Shown here piece by piece: positions 53,899 to 64,000 of a DNA stretch of 64,000 bases. The stretch covers positions 13,693,625-13,757,624 of the forward strand of contig CM055753.1 in the NCBI GenBank assembly GCA_029465975.1, in the 5' to 3' direction. The stretch's first letter is position 1; every line of letters starts with the position of its first letter. This stretch comes from Dallia pectoralis (taxonomy: Eukaryota > Chordata > Actinopteri > Esociformes > Umbridae). The notes under the pieces were generated by a model, which was given only the letters and a program-made list of their open reading frames with translations, was not told the DNA's origin and did no database searches. A program made the position numbers and the translations under genes.

Positions 53899-54233
53899 GT
53901 GTTTCCTTCCCAGACTCCTGGTGTCATAAACCAGTGTGTTTCCTTCCCAGACTCCTGGTGTCATAAACCAGTGTGTTTCCTTCCCAGACTCCTGGTGTCA
54001 TAAACCAGTGTGTTTCCTTCCCAGACTCCTGGTGTCATAAACCAGTGTGTTTCCTTCCCAGACTCCTGGTGTCATAAACCAGTGTGTTTCCTTCCCAGAC
54101 TCCTGGTGTCATAAACCAGTATGTTTCCTTCCCAGACTCCTGGTGTCATAAACCAGTTTGTTTCCTTCCCCAGACTCCTGGTGTCATAAACCAGTGTGTT
54201 TCCTTCCCAGACTCTGGTGTCATAAACGAGTTT
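53899..54233 (+). repeat. 37-bp minisatellite, third copy
   Basis: About nine units as in the first copy, two of them with one-base indels (TTCCCCAG, AGACTCTGG). Confidence 0.95.
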
Positions 54234-54248
54234 GTTTTCTTCCCTCAG

Positions 54249-54361
54249 CCTTATCTTCCCTGGCGTCACGCATTTCATCTGACATCCACTTCACAGAGTT
54301 CCTGGAGGTTTGGGCCCTGCACAGCTTGCTGGCAGACAGACACTTGCTACACCCGCTCTGG
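54249..54361 (+). pseudogene. RIMS pre-C2B exon, third copy
   Basis: Copy of 13760-13872, 113 nt, with +1 (GGCGTCACGC) and -1 (CTGGAGGTTTGG) that cancel in length. Confidence 0.85.
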
Positions 54362-55439
54362 GTAAGCACCTTGCCATAACCCATCTTGCTTCTGTATGCA
54401 TCTTTCTCTAAACATGGCTAACGTTTGTAAAAAGAAAAATATCTGTTTTTGACCTAATCCTAATCAACCGGATGCCAACTTTTTCCAAGCATGAATGCTA
54501 TTTATCAAATTAACTGGCAAAATACTGGCAAATGTTTAACTAATCATGTTTGAATGTGCCCCCCGACCATTTCAGACTTGTTGTTTTGTAAAATAAAGAT
54601 AACAAAAAATGTTTGTATCAAGTTTCAAATCAAGTCAGACAGAATGCATTTTTGGTTCTGAAAGAGAACATTTATTTATACTGTTTTCTTTTAGCTTTTG
54701 AAAATATTTATTTCAGAAAACGACCAAAGTACCAAAATCAACGTCCAAAGTCAACAGGACCTAAATACAATGCTCTAAAGACAGTACCAAGAACCCAATT
54801 TCCAAGTGAAATCTCAAGTCTCTGAGTTAGAGTCCAAGTTAAGTTTTTAATTCTTCAAGCTCGAGTCCAAGTCAAGTCTCGTCTTAATAATGAGTGATGT
54901 ATCGTCTGTTGAATCCCATCCAGGCTGCTTAGAACAATACTAGCTGCAAATAAGGAATTCAAAACATGTAGTATGTTTTATGACTGACTTTATCTATTCA
55001 CATACAGTATCTGCTTTGATATGTTGTTTGGTCAGTGTAATCTGTGTAAACAAGATAGTCCAATATGGCAACAAAAAAAACACCAAGACGGCTTTACTTT
55101 AAAGTTTATAACAGTTTTTTTTTGCTTTGTAACTATGAACATAACCCAAATCTATGCATTTGCAATGCATTATATGTAACTTTTTCAGAATTGTAAAGTA
55201 TCTTATCTTTGATTAGGGCATTTTCTTTCATTTGCGTAAACTGGGGGCTTCCCGAGCCCAATTGGTGAAAATCTTATTCTACCAACATCTTTTACTGTTA
55301 CTGTACTCTTTTTACCTACAAATATTTCCTAAAATAAAAAACACTGTAACTGTTGAATACTTTAAGTCAGTATGTTTTACGTCAAACAGACTTACCTAAC
55401 CCTAACCAGATAGTGCTAAACATATATTTTTCTCTCCAG
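54362..55439 (+). other. RIMS intron, third copy
   Basis: Copy of 13873-14955 with scattered indels. Nothing new. Confidence 0.6.
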
Positions 55440-55540
55440 GTGACATCAGATCGGGATGGTATACAGGAAGGAGCGTCTTGATGTGGAGGTCATCAGGGCC
55501 AGGGGCATTGTGGGTAAACAAGGCAACAAGCAAATGCCAG
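55440..55540 (+). pseudogene. RIMS C2B first exon, third copy
   Basis: Copy of 14956-15057, one base short (GACATCAGATC for GACATCCAGATC), which breaks the frame at its fifth codon. Confidence 0.85.
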
Positions 55541-55993
55541 GTGAACATATTTATACACTGGTCCACCTGAACCCTAACCTAACCCATATCTCATCAAACC
55601 AAGGCATTATCCTTACAGACAACTTGTCTCAACAAGCCAAGGCATTATCTGGTCTTTCTGTATTCCTTTGTAAAATGCCTTTCTCACCATAGTGATATAA
55701 AACTCTCCAAATAATGCTAACGAGGTGTAATAAACACAGCTTTTATACAGACACAGGATTTGTAAGTGATTAATACAAATTGGGACATGTGTAGGATGTG
55801 TTGGCATTTACTTTTAAGGCATAATTTACTTCCCTAATTCAATTCCATTTATTTTATAAAGCACTTTTTACAACAGCAGTTGTCACACAGTGTGTTTACA
55901 TGCTTAGACTTAGGGGTAATATTTTGGATAGAATAGTGGAATATATTATTTAAAAATAATTGTATTGCTTTTATTCCTTTTTTTTGTCCCAAG
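55541..55993 (+). other. RIMS intron, third copy
   Basis: Copy of 15058-15513 including the L2-type tail at about 55838-55900. Confidence 0.6.
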
Positions 55994-56127
55994 CTCCTAT
56001 GTCAAGGTATATCTGATGGACAACAGGAAATGTGTTGTCAAAAGAAAACCCGTTGGCCAGGAAAACCTTGGATCCCTTTATCAGCAACAACTTCAATTTG
56101 AAGAAAACCCAGAGAAAAGTTTTACAG
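55994..56127 (+). pseudogene. RIMS C2B core exon, third copy
   Basis: Copy of 15514-15653, 134 nt instead of 140. Single losses in CCC, AAAAA, CGG and CCCC and a two-base loss in GAGGGAAAA. All are in homopolymers or short repeats. Confidence 0.85.
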
Positions 56128-56258
56128 GTGAAATGTTTAAATAGAGCTGAGCAAAATATAGCAATTTTCCTCTTTAGATGTATTTGTGTCTAACAGGTGT
56201 AAGGAATATCACATATGGCATTTGCAGAGTAGTATTTAATGCCTGCACTTTTTCTCAG

Positions 56259-56474
56259 ATTATTGTGTGGGGTGATTATGGACGCATGGACCACAAATCA
56301 TTCATGGGAGCTGCTCAGATACTTTTAGATGATTTAGACTTATCAAACATGGTGATTGGTTGGTTTAAACTTTTCCCTCCCACATCATTGGTAGATCCTA
56401 CCTTGGCACCTTTAACTAGCAAAGCAGCAATAGCAGAACAAGCTGCAAATGCAGCTAAATTGAAGGACTTCTAA
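56259..56474 (+). pseudogene. RIMS terminal exon, third copy
   Basis: Copy of 15786-16001, 216 nt, frame intact, stop TAA instead of TAG. The only exon of this copy without an indel. Confidence 0.85.
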
Positions 56475-57599
56475 CATCTATACAGCAACCAACCAGCAGT
56501 GCAATCAGTCTGGTGGGTCTGTGCTCCTTTGGTTATGCCCTATGTAGTCTGGCAATACATCAAGTTTCAAGCTCTTGTAGAGTTCTGATTATTAAAATGC
56601 TCCCTACGGTTTGTAACATGGACTAGTCCCCTAAAAACAACCTCTTCTGATATTCTTCATAGCTCCACTCAGGTCTTCTTAAGAAACCAGGAAGGATATC
56701 AGAAGAGAGACACTGGTGGAGCTATGAAGAATATCAGAAGACCTGGTTGGAGACAGGAAGGATATCAGAAGACTCGGGTGGAGCCAGTAAGGATATCAGA
56801 AGACCTGTGAGAATTAGAATGTATTCAAGTGTATAAGATTTCTGGCGCGGCGGACTTGAGGTCCACAGAAGCGCTGTCTTGTCTTCTAAATTAACTCAGT
56901 GGGGTGCCATTGGTAAAGGCCATGACAACTGATGGGATGTCTGGTAGCGACCATCTGACCCATCCCTTATGAAAAGCATTCCATCATCACCTTACCTCGA
57001 GACAAATCCAGCATATTCACTCAGCTAGTCAACCACAAACAAAACTGCTAATTTGATTTTAATGCAAGACTATGGTGAATAATGGAAATCTGTTTTCCTA
57101 ACAAAACTGTGAATCATATTTAAATTAAAGCATGGAAATCAGATTTTTAGTTATACCAATTGAATCATATTAAAATGTAAGCATGGAAATCTGTTTTTTA
57201 TATAAACACTGTGTGAATCATATTTATATTAAAGCATGGAAATCTGTTTTTCATATAAGACTGAATCATATTTAAATTAAAGCATATATTATATAGTGAC
57301 TATAGTGATATAGTTTTGGGGTGCTAAAGGTATTAGGGTTAGGTTTTGAGAAAAAGTAATTGTCCCACGGAACACGGAACAAATTATGGAAATCTGGAAA
57401 AGCGTTTTTGTGTGGGGAAGGGTTAGGTATAGGGCTAAATACGTCAAGGACACGCATTAACATGACCCTCATTTTCATATTTGTAGGGTTAGGGGTTAAG
57501 GTTAGGGGGTTAGGGATGGGGTTAGAGGGTTAGGGGTTAGGGTTAGGGGTTGGGGTTAGGGTTGGGGTTAGGGTTGGGGGGGTAGGAGGTAGTGGGTCA
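56475..57599 (+). other. RIMS 3' UTR and AT-rich repeats, third copy
   Basis: Copy of 16002-17145. The hairpin right arm is altered (AGAAGAGAGACACTGGTGGA for AGAAGAGAAGACCTGAGTGG). Confidence 0.75.
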
Positions 57600-58745
57600 A
57601 GTCAAGTCATTTTATTTATAAAGCACATTTAAAAACAGCAGTTGCTGAACAAAGTGCTGTACACAGGTAAACAAACATATAATAAAACAATATTGGACAA
57701 GACGAAACTATACATTTAGACACAAGTATCCTTAAACTGACTCAAATGCCAGAATAGAAATACGTTTTAAGACAACATTTACATATTTCGGTGGTAGGAG
57801 AGGACCTGATGAGAATCGGTAACGTATTCCAGAGTATCGGGGCCACAACTGAGAAAAGGCACGATCACCCCTAGATTTCATGCGGGACGGTGGGATAGCT
57901 AAAAGGGTTTTATTTGATGATCTATGAGTCCTGGGGGCGTGATACAAAGCGAGAAGGTCTGTGATATATAATGGGCCAGACCTCATGTGCCTTAAAAACC
58001 AATAAAAGCACTTTAAAAAATCAATTCTGTACTTGACAGGTAGCCAATGAAAGAGAGGCTAGTATCGGGGTGATATGATCCTTTTTTTGTACCAGTTAAT
58101 ACTCTAGCGGCTGCATTTTGGGCAAGTTGTAAAGTGACAATGAATTTTGGCAGATACCAGAGTACAGAGAATTACAATAATCTAGTTGAGATGATATGAG
58201 TGCATGTATAACAATCTCCAAATCGTGACGAGAAAGAAATGGTTTTAATTTAACATGGTCCTCAACTGGTAGATCCTACCTCTGAACACGGAGTTTGTTG
58301 TTTGTCAAATTTAAGTGCAGAATCAAAGATGACACCTAGATTTCTTGCAGAATGGTGTACATTCGTAGTTAGGGGCCCAGATTTACAGCTAGTTCCTTCA
58401 TGGCTTTGGAGTGCCAAACAATAAGACTTCAGTCTTGCTGTCATTAAGTTGGAGAAAGTTTTTGCCATCCAACCTTTGATGTCTTGTAAGCAGGAAAAAA
58501 GCGACTGGAAGGGATTGGTATCACCAGGTTTTAGTGGTACATATAGTTGTGTGTCGTCAGCATAACAATGATATGGAATATTGTGCTATGAAGAATTGAG
58601 CCCAGAGGGGAGCATATACAGGGAGAATAAAATTGGCCCCAGACCCTTGAGGTACTCCACAATTTATGACAGCTGTAGATGAGGACACATTTCCCATATT
58701 AACAGAAAAGGTTCGATCTTTAAGATAAGAATTAAACCATTCCTA
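57600..58745 (-). mobile_element. L2-type LINE, third copy
   Basis: Same extent as 36291-37445 in reverse. Frames at 57986-57732 (LYITDLLALYHAPRTHRSSN) and 58468-58262 (LGVIFDSALKFDK) are broken by indels. It includes the 650 bp missing from the first copy. Confidence 0.88.
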
Positions 58746-58839
58746 GTGGGAGGTTTAGGGTTGGGTGTAAGGGGTTGGGGTTAGGGGTTGGGGTTAGGGG
58801 TAAGGAGGTTTGGGGGTAAGAATTGGTTTGGGGTTAAGG

Positions 58840-59450
58840 GTTAGGTGAGGGGACCAGATTAAAACACTAAAAGTGTGTTAAGAAGCCTTGGGCACAGGGG
58901 CTATATAAAACTATGTGTTCCCCTTATATTCTTATAAAATTATAAAAAAGAATGAACGACAAAAAGACAAGACAAGACAAACAAGGGGGCGAAGCAGTTC
59001 GGTGTTTCGGCACCTGTGCCACTATGGTTAAGTTTAGGCACAGGTGCCACTGAGGTTAGGGTTAGGTTTTGTGTAAAGGGGCAGGGGATCCTTTATAGGG
59101 GAGGGAAATATGGTGATGTGTTTTGACACCTGTGCTACTGGTAAGTTTAGGCACAGGTGCCAGGGTTAAGTTTCCAGGCACCTGTGCCACTGATGTTAGG
59201 TTTAGGCACAGGTGCCACTGAGGTAAGGTTAGGGTTTGCGTAAAGGGGCAGGGGGACCCTGAGTAGAGGGGAGGAAATAGGGTGAAGAGTTTTGACACCT
59301 GTGCTGCTACGGTTAAGTTTAGGCACAGGTGCCATTGAGTTAAGTTTAGGCACCTGTGCCACTGATGTTAGGTTTAGGCACCTGTGCCACTGAGGTTGGG
59401 TTTAGGCACAGGTGCCACTGAGGTTATGGTTAGGGCTAGTGGGATTGGGA
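58840..59450 (-). repeat. Repeat D, third copy
   Basis: Copy of 17640-18345 with scattered indels. Alternating GGCACAGGTGCC and GGCACCTGTGCC boxes are clear. Confidence 0.85.
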
Positions 59451-60345
59451 CCACTGTAAAGTAGCTTAATATAAATACACTCCTAAAATAGCAATTAGAG
59501 AGTGGGTGTTTAAAAAGGAAGAAAAAAAAAAGGAAGAACACTGCCTGATCATCATAAACACAATAAATATAATAAAGAAATATATACAATAAGTGCTGAA
59601 GGTACATATAATAAGTGCTAAAAACAATCATAAAATGATTCAATAAATTCCACAACGGGACTGGGGCAGAGAAGCCATCCACCTGCATGCAGAAGATGAG
59701 ATTAAGTGAGTAAAAACATTAAATATATAAAAATTAGTAAATATGTACAATACAGACAAGACAGTGTTCCTTAACCCTCCTCCATTTTGTCCTATATTCC
59801 CCCAGATGCCATCTGAGTGCAATTCCAGAATTTCCACCAGATGGCATGCAAACAATGGAAGGGCTTTTTAATTGCAGGCAGACACAGCTGGGATCAGGCT
59901 TTTATTGTGGGCTTCATGTGATTGCCCATTCCGAACAGGTTGTGCCCGTAGTGGTGGAATGGAGTAACCGTTTAAAATAGTACGCAGCCATTTGTGAGGG
60001 GAGAGAGGCTGGAGTAATAAAGACTTCCCGGAGGAAGAGGAGGATTCCTCCAACGAGGTAAGACAGATGTTGCCCTGGGAAACGCACCTAAGGTAAGACA
60101 ATTAAAACATAGTAATAAGTGCTTTCTGTAAGAAGCAAAATAAAGTGTCATGCATAAGTGCTATGTTGGATTTCACACATTAAAACAATAAATGAACCAG
60201 ATAAAAAGTTTAATAAATATACACAAATAAATAAATTAGTGCACCCCTTCAGTCAACAACCTCCCCCCGTCCACAGCCCGATCCACCTCCCCACCCAACT
60301 CTGCCTCCAACACTCCAAATGGTAAGGTACAGACAGTTTAAAACT
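59451..60345 (-). other. PLE 3' non-coding region, third copy
   Basis: Copy of 18346-19236. No gene. Confidence 0.7.
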
Positions 60346-63300
60346 TTTCACCCAACCCTGTTGGGTCAGCAGTCCCTAATGCTCTGATCCATCCTCTCTG
60401 CTCTCTGTCTCTGTGGTTTGGACCAGTTTTTATTAGTCTCAAGCCCGAAAACAGTTATATTCTCCACCGCGTGTGTCTGAAAGTGAGTGTAAAGCACTGT
60501 AGTTTTATCCCTTATCAATGTGATAGAGATGTTGTTTAAACCGAGCACCTATTGTGTTTTTGTTTCCCAATATATATCTGCCGACACAAACTGCCTAATC
60601 CCGTAGACCGAGTTGGCCGTTTCCAACCCCATGCTCTGCCATATTGGAGCACCTAACCCCGAAAGTAGGTTCTGAAGAAGCAGGTTTTAAAGGTATTTGT
60701 CATTGTCCAGTGTTTTTTTCCGTTGTGTGAGACTGGAGCGGACCAGCATGCTTTAAAGGTTTTATTTCTCCTATATGCTGATATCACTCTGAATTTCTCT
60801 AGAGCCACATTACCTTGCTGAGCCTGTTGGAAGTGGGATTTAAGTTGTGAGCTCAGTCCACCAGGCTCTAGAAAATGTGGCCACAAGCAGTATAATAATG
60901 CGGTTGTCAATCTCCTTTATATACACTCCTTCATTTTTCAAATATCTGTCTCACCTCAGTTTTATTTCCTTAGAAACGTTTGGAGTAGCCCCGTGGGCCT
61001 AGAGCTCTGAATAGAGTTCGGTGGCCTTCTCCACATCCTCTGGTAAGGTACAGATACGATTAAACCTTATAAGTTGAGATTTAATCAACCCCCTATAGGT
61101 ATGCTTGGGGTGGAAACTAGATTTATGCAACAGAGCATGTCATGTCTGTTTCCTTAAAAAAACTCTTGTTGCCAATGATTTAAACCCCCTGCCTCGGGTC
61201 TAAAAACACCTGTGTGTCTAAAAACTCTAGTTTCTCATCCTGTTTGTTGTGAGTGATAGTGATTGCTGGGTGGTGTGTGTTAAAACCTCAGAAAGGATTC
61301 AAACTCTAGAGCAAGAATATGCCAAAGATGTCGTCTAGATATCTGTAATAGAGTAATGGTAAGGTCTGACATTTTAGAGAAAAGCAGTTTCCTCCCAAAA
61401 GCACATACAGGTTGGCAAAAGCAGGCAAATTTTTGCCCATGGCTGTTCCATGTATCTGGAGGTAATACTTTCCATTAAACTCAAAGTCGTTCCTGTCAAA
61501 CTTAGTTCCAATAGATCAGTGCAACTTTATCCGGACGTTTAAGTCACCAAATCTACTAAAAGTGTCTGACTGCTTGAAGGCCGTATCGTGTTGCAGTGGT
61601 TGATGAAAGCCTCAGGCTGTTTGGTACGAGTTTATTCACAAAGTCATATGTCTTGCATAACTGAGTGTTTGGGAAGAGGTTGTGTGAAATCAGCATATTC
61701 TGCCACTCGACTCTGATCTGATCTCACAATAAGACGACATGCTCTTAAGCAAGTGATCACTCTCTGGAGCCTTTATGAACTTGGGAAGCAGATGCAATTA
61801 TTTCGTCTGAACATCTGAACCCAGCAGGAAGTAAGGACATTATTTAGCTGTGATAAAATGGCTATCCTCAGCTCCACCAATATCCCGAGATCGCCTGTGT
61901 CTCGAGTTTGAGGTGGGTGAGGTGTGAGGCTGTGTTGTCAGCTGTCTGACCTCAGCAGATATTGGACCCTATCCCATATTGACGCAGGCTAAGTCCTTAT
62001 CAGCGTTTTAACAATGCTCTGATTGTTGCCAGAAGCTTTAATGGCATTTAATTGTTGGTGGTGGCTCAGATTAGTCACTGGTTGGGCTGAGCAAATAGCT
62101 GTAAATCTCGTGAAGGCCACAGGTTGTGACAGTAATGTGGGCTCCCCAGTGAAGGAACTGTGAGAGCACATGTGCAGAGTCTGCTATCATATTAAAAATG
62201 GTCTGTATTACAACCTCCTGTGATGCATGTAGGCTCCTCGGTTATCTTGACTCGATCTGTCTTGGGAGTAGGGATCAAGTGAGTCACTCAAATAAAACCT
62301 CCACTCCTGCACTCAGTGGCTGCAAGGCCAGAAGGTTGGTGATGTTCGAGTATGCGTCAGACTGTTCCCTTTGCATGTTTGTGATCAGCCGGGGTGAAGG
62401 ATCTCAGTGGCTGTCTCTGCTGTCAGTGGACGGGCCGAGCCGTGTGATTATTCAGTTCTGGCAAACTGCCCAGAGTCTTTGATTTAGTTCTTCAGGAGGG
62501 GACTCTTGTTCTCTTTCTAGTCTGTCTGAAGGAGATGATTGAAGATGTAAAGGACTGCACTGAAAGGAGGCTGATTTCACACGCCTTCAGTAACTGTTGC
62601 AGTTGTTTCAGGTGTATTGTGTCTGTCTGGAGGAAGACATTTAAGCCGCCATTGAATCACCTTCTCTGTGAGGTGCAAATTCTGGTACATCAGCACCCCC
62701 CTTCGGAAATGGTAAAGTGACACAAACTCTCGGCTTGTAACCCGAGCATCACTGAGGGCGGGATGCATATTTATTTGAGTGCTCAATGACAATGACAAGT
62801 TTGACATGTTCAACTCCCAGTGTATCTTTCTCCCTGTGTTAAGTGTCTAAATAATAGTGCAGCCAGTGGCTGGAACAGGCTCAGGGCAGGTGAGTGTTTT
62901 GTGTTTGAGAGGACTCAGGTGGGTTTCACTTGCCAAAGAATTCTCTTTGGCTCTTTGTGACCCATCATCATTTTGTCACTCCTGTTTAACGGCCACTGCT
63001 GGCTGTTATATGCATTTGTAACTTCTGGCTCTGAAGGTATGTTACTACGAGGAACCACCACATTGGGCAAAGAAATCTAGACTGCCTAAAATACATCTCA
63101 TAGACTGAGGTTTTGAGCTTGAGGACTAGATGCTATATTTAATGTAAATCTCATGGAGTGCAAAGCTAACTAAGGCAGGGCTCAATGCAGCGGGCAGCCT
63201 GCCTTGTGTGTGAGGTTTTAATAGGAATTGTGGTGTGTCTGCTACCATCTCGCCAATCTAGAGACTTTACTGCCTGAGACCAAGGCAATGTCTCAAGAGC

Positions 63301-64000
63301 TGAGAGACCGTGAGGCTCCACAGCAGAGTCGGGTTGATGAGACAACAGGGAGCTGGACCTCAGTGTATCTGCTGAGGTGTAGTGAACTTGCGCCTGTACT
63401 GGCTTTAGCCCAGGCTGCCTTATTAAAGCCTCCATGTCAAAAGTCTGAAGTTCCTCAATCCTGTGCTATCATAGTCATAGTGTTCGCAATGCCATGTGCA
63501 CCTCCATCTCCACTGTCACCCGCCCTCTCCAGGTATCTGGCTGTTAAACAGGTGATGATGGTTTAATGGCCGAGATAGCAACCTCTAGCTGCCGAGGGGG
63601 CAAGAATCACAGTTGCAGACTGCCCAAACCTCGGGTGATGAGCCTGTGGCAATTTAAGTATTTTGTACTAACCAGGTCACAGGTACTGTGGGTCCGTATG
63701 ATCTGTCTCTTATTTGTGTTCCCTAAGGAGACACTCACCCAAAAAATTCTGGGCCCTGTGCTTCAACCGGTTTCTGGGGAGGGACAGCCATTTTATCTGC
63801 TGTCTTAAAACTGGTTGATAAAACAGCCAACGGAAGTCAGAGTATATAAAATGAATGCAAAACAGGTATAATTCAATCTAAAACAAGCCATCGGACTGAT
63901 AAGTGCTATAAGGGTAGGGCATAAAAAACAAAACCACACAGTGTGTGACAATTTCAAGAGACAGAAGACTAAGCAGAGCAGACAAGACACTTTTCCTACA
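60346..64000 (-). pseudogene. PLE RT/EN and ORF1, third copy, progressively corrupted
   Basis: Copy of about 19237-23330 in the same orientation. It is recognisable to about 61500 with homopolymer losses (for example 60548-60366 with the VLYTHFQTHAVENITVFGLE segment). Beyond that, deletions and substitutions become dense, so the ORF1 region (about 62350-63800) is barely readable. No frame is intact. Confidence 0.8.

Noticed and set aside
38578..56474. Two additional RIMS genes
   Set aside because: They are mirror copies of the same exons with homopolymer indels and no independent divergence, better explained as duplicate passes over one allele.

Overview
The window looks like a ray-finned fish genome. 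It carries the 3' part of a RIMS-family gene (presynaptic active-zone scaffold) split into short GT-AG exons. Around it are L2-type LINE, Penelope-like (PLE) and LTR retroelements, TTAGGG-type telomeric repeats and several long intronic minisatellites. The species cannot be named from the sequence.

Layout, first contig (1-29128). Positions 35-16001 (+) hold twelve phase-compatible RIMS exons ending in the C2B domain and a stop. Their introns contain a 40-bp minisatellite (about 1031-1510), a CCCTAA run (3966-4085), a 30-bp minisatellite (about 4130-5978), a 5.8-kb 24-bp minisatellite (6386-12223), and a 37-bp array directly before a 3' splice site (13404-13745). Then come a 3' UTR with a perfect 36-bp hairpin, an L2 tail (17146-17636, -), and a PLE on the - strand (about 24061-18346). 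The PLE has a hammerhead ribozyme motif, an ORF1 with an SGNH-hydrolase domain, and an RT plus GIY-YIG ORF. It is bounded by two direct copies of a CAGGTG/CACCTG-rich repeat. A telomeric run follows, then two PLE endonuclease tails. A 2.85-kb non-autonomous LTR element has inserted into one of them, with a 5-bp target duplication, apparently identical LTRs and two in-frame minisatellites.

Gap and second contig. A 500-N gap (29129-29628) is followed by material that repeats the first contig. Positions 29629-31036 are a forward, error-rich copy of about 19165-20657. Positions 31037-47650 are a reverse-complement copy of about 22905 back to the 30-bp array. Positions 47651-64000 run forward again over the same ground to about 23330, with increasing small indels. 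The last two arms form a palindrome of about 16 kb centred in the 30-bp minisatellite. They share a 24-bp array length (about 4.15 kb against 5.84 kb), a repeat-variant order and an L2 length that all differ from the first copy. I read the second contig as one allele passed over in several orientations (a fold-back or unsplit long-read artefact), not as three genes. Only the first RIMS copy is intact in all exons seen.

The long open frames over the minisatellites arise because periods of 24, 27 and 30 bp keep frame. I do not call the intronic ones genes. The most interesting biology is the PLE (hammerhead ribozyme, SGNH hydrolase ORF1, RT, GIY-YIG endonuclease), the minisatellite-carrying LTR element, and the array of decoy splice acceptors in the RIMS gene.
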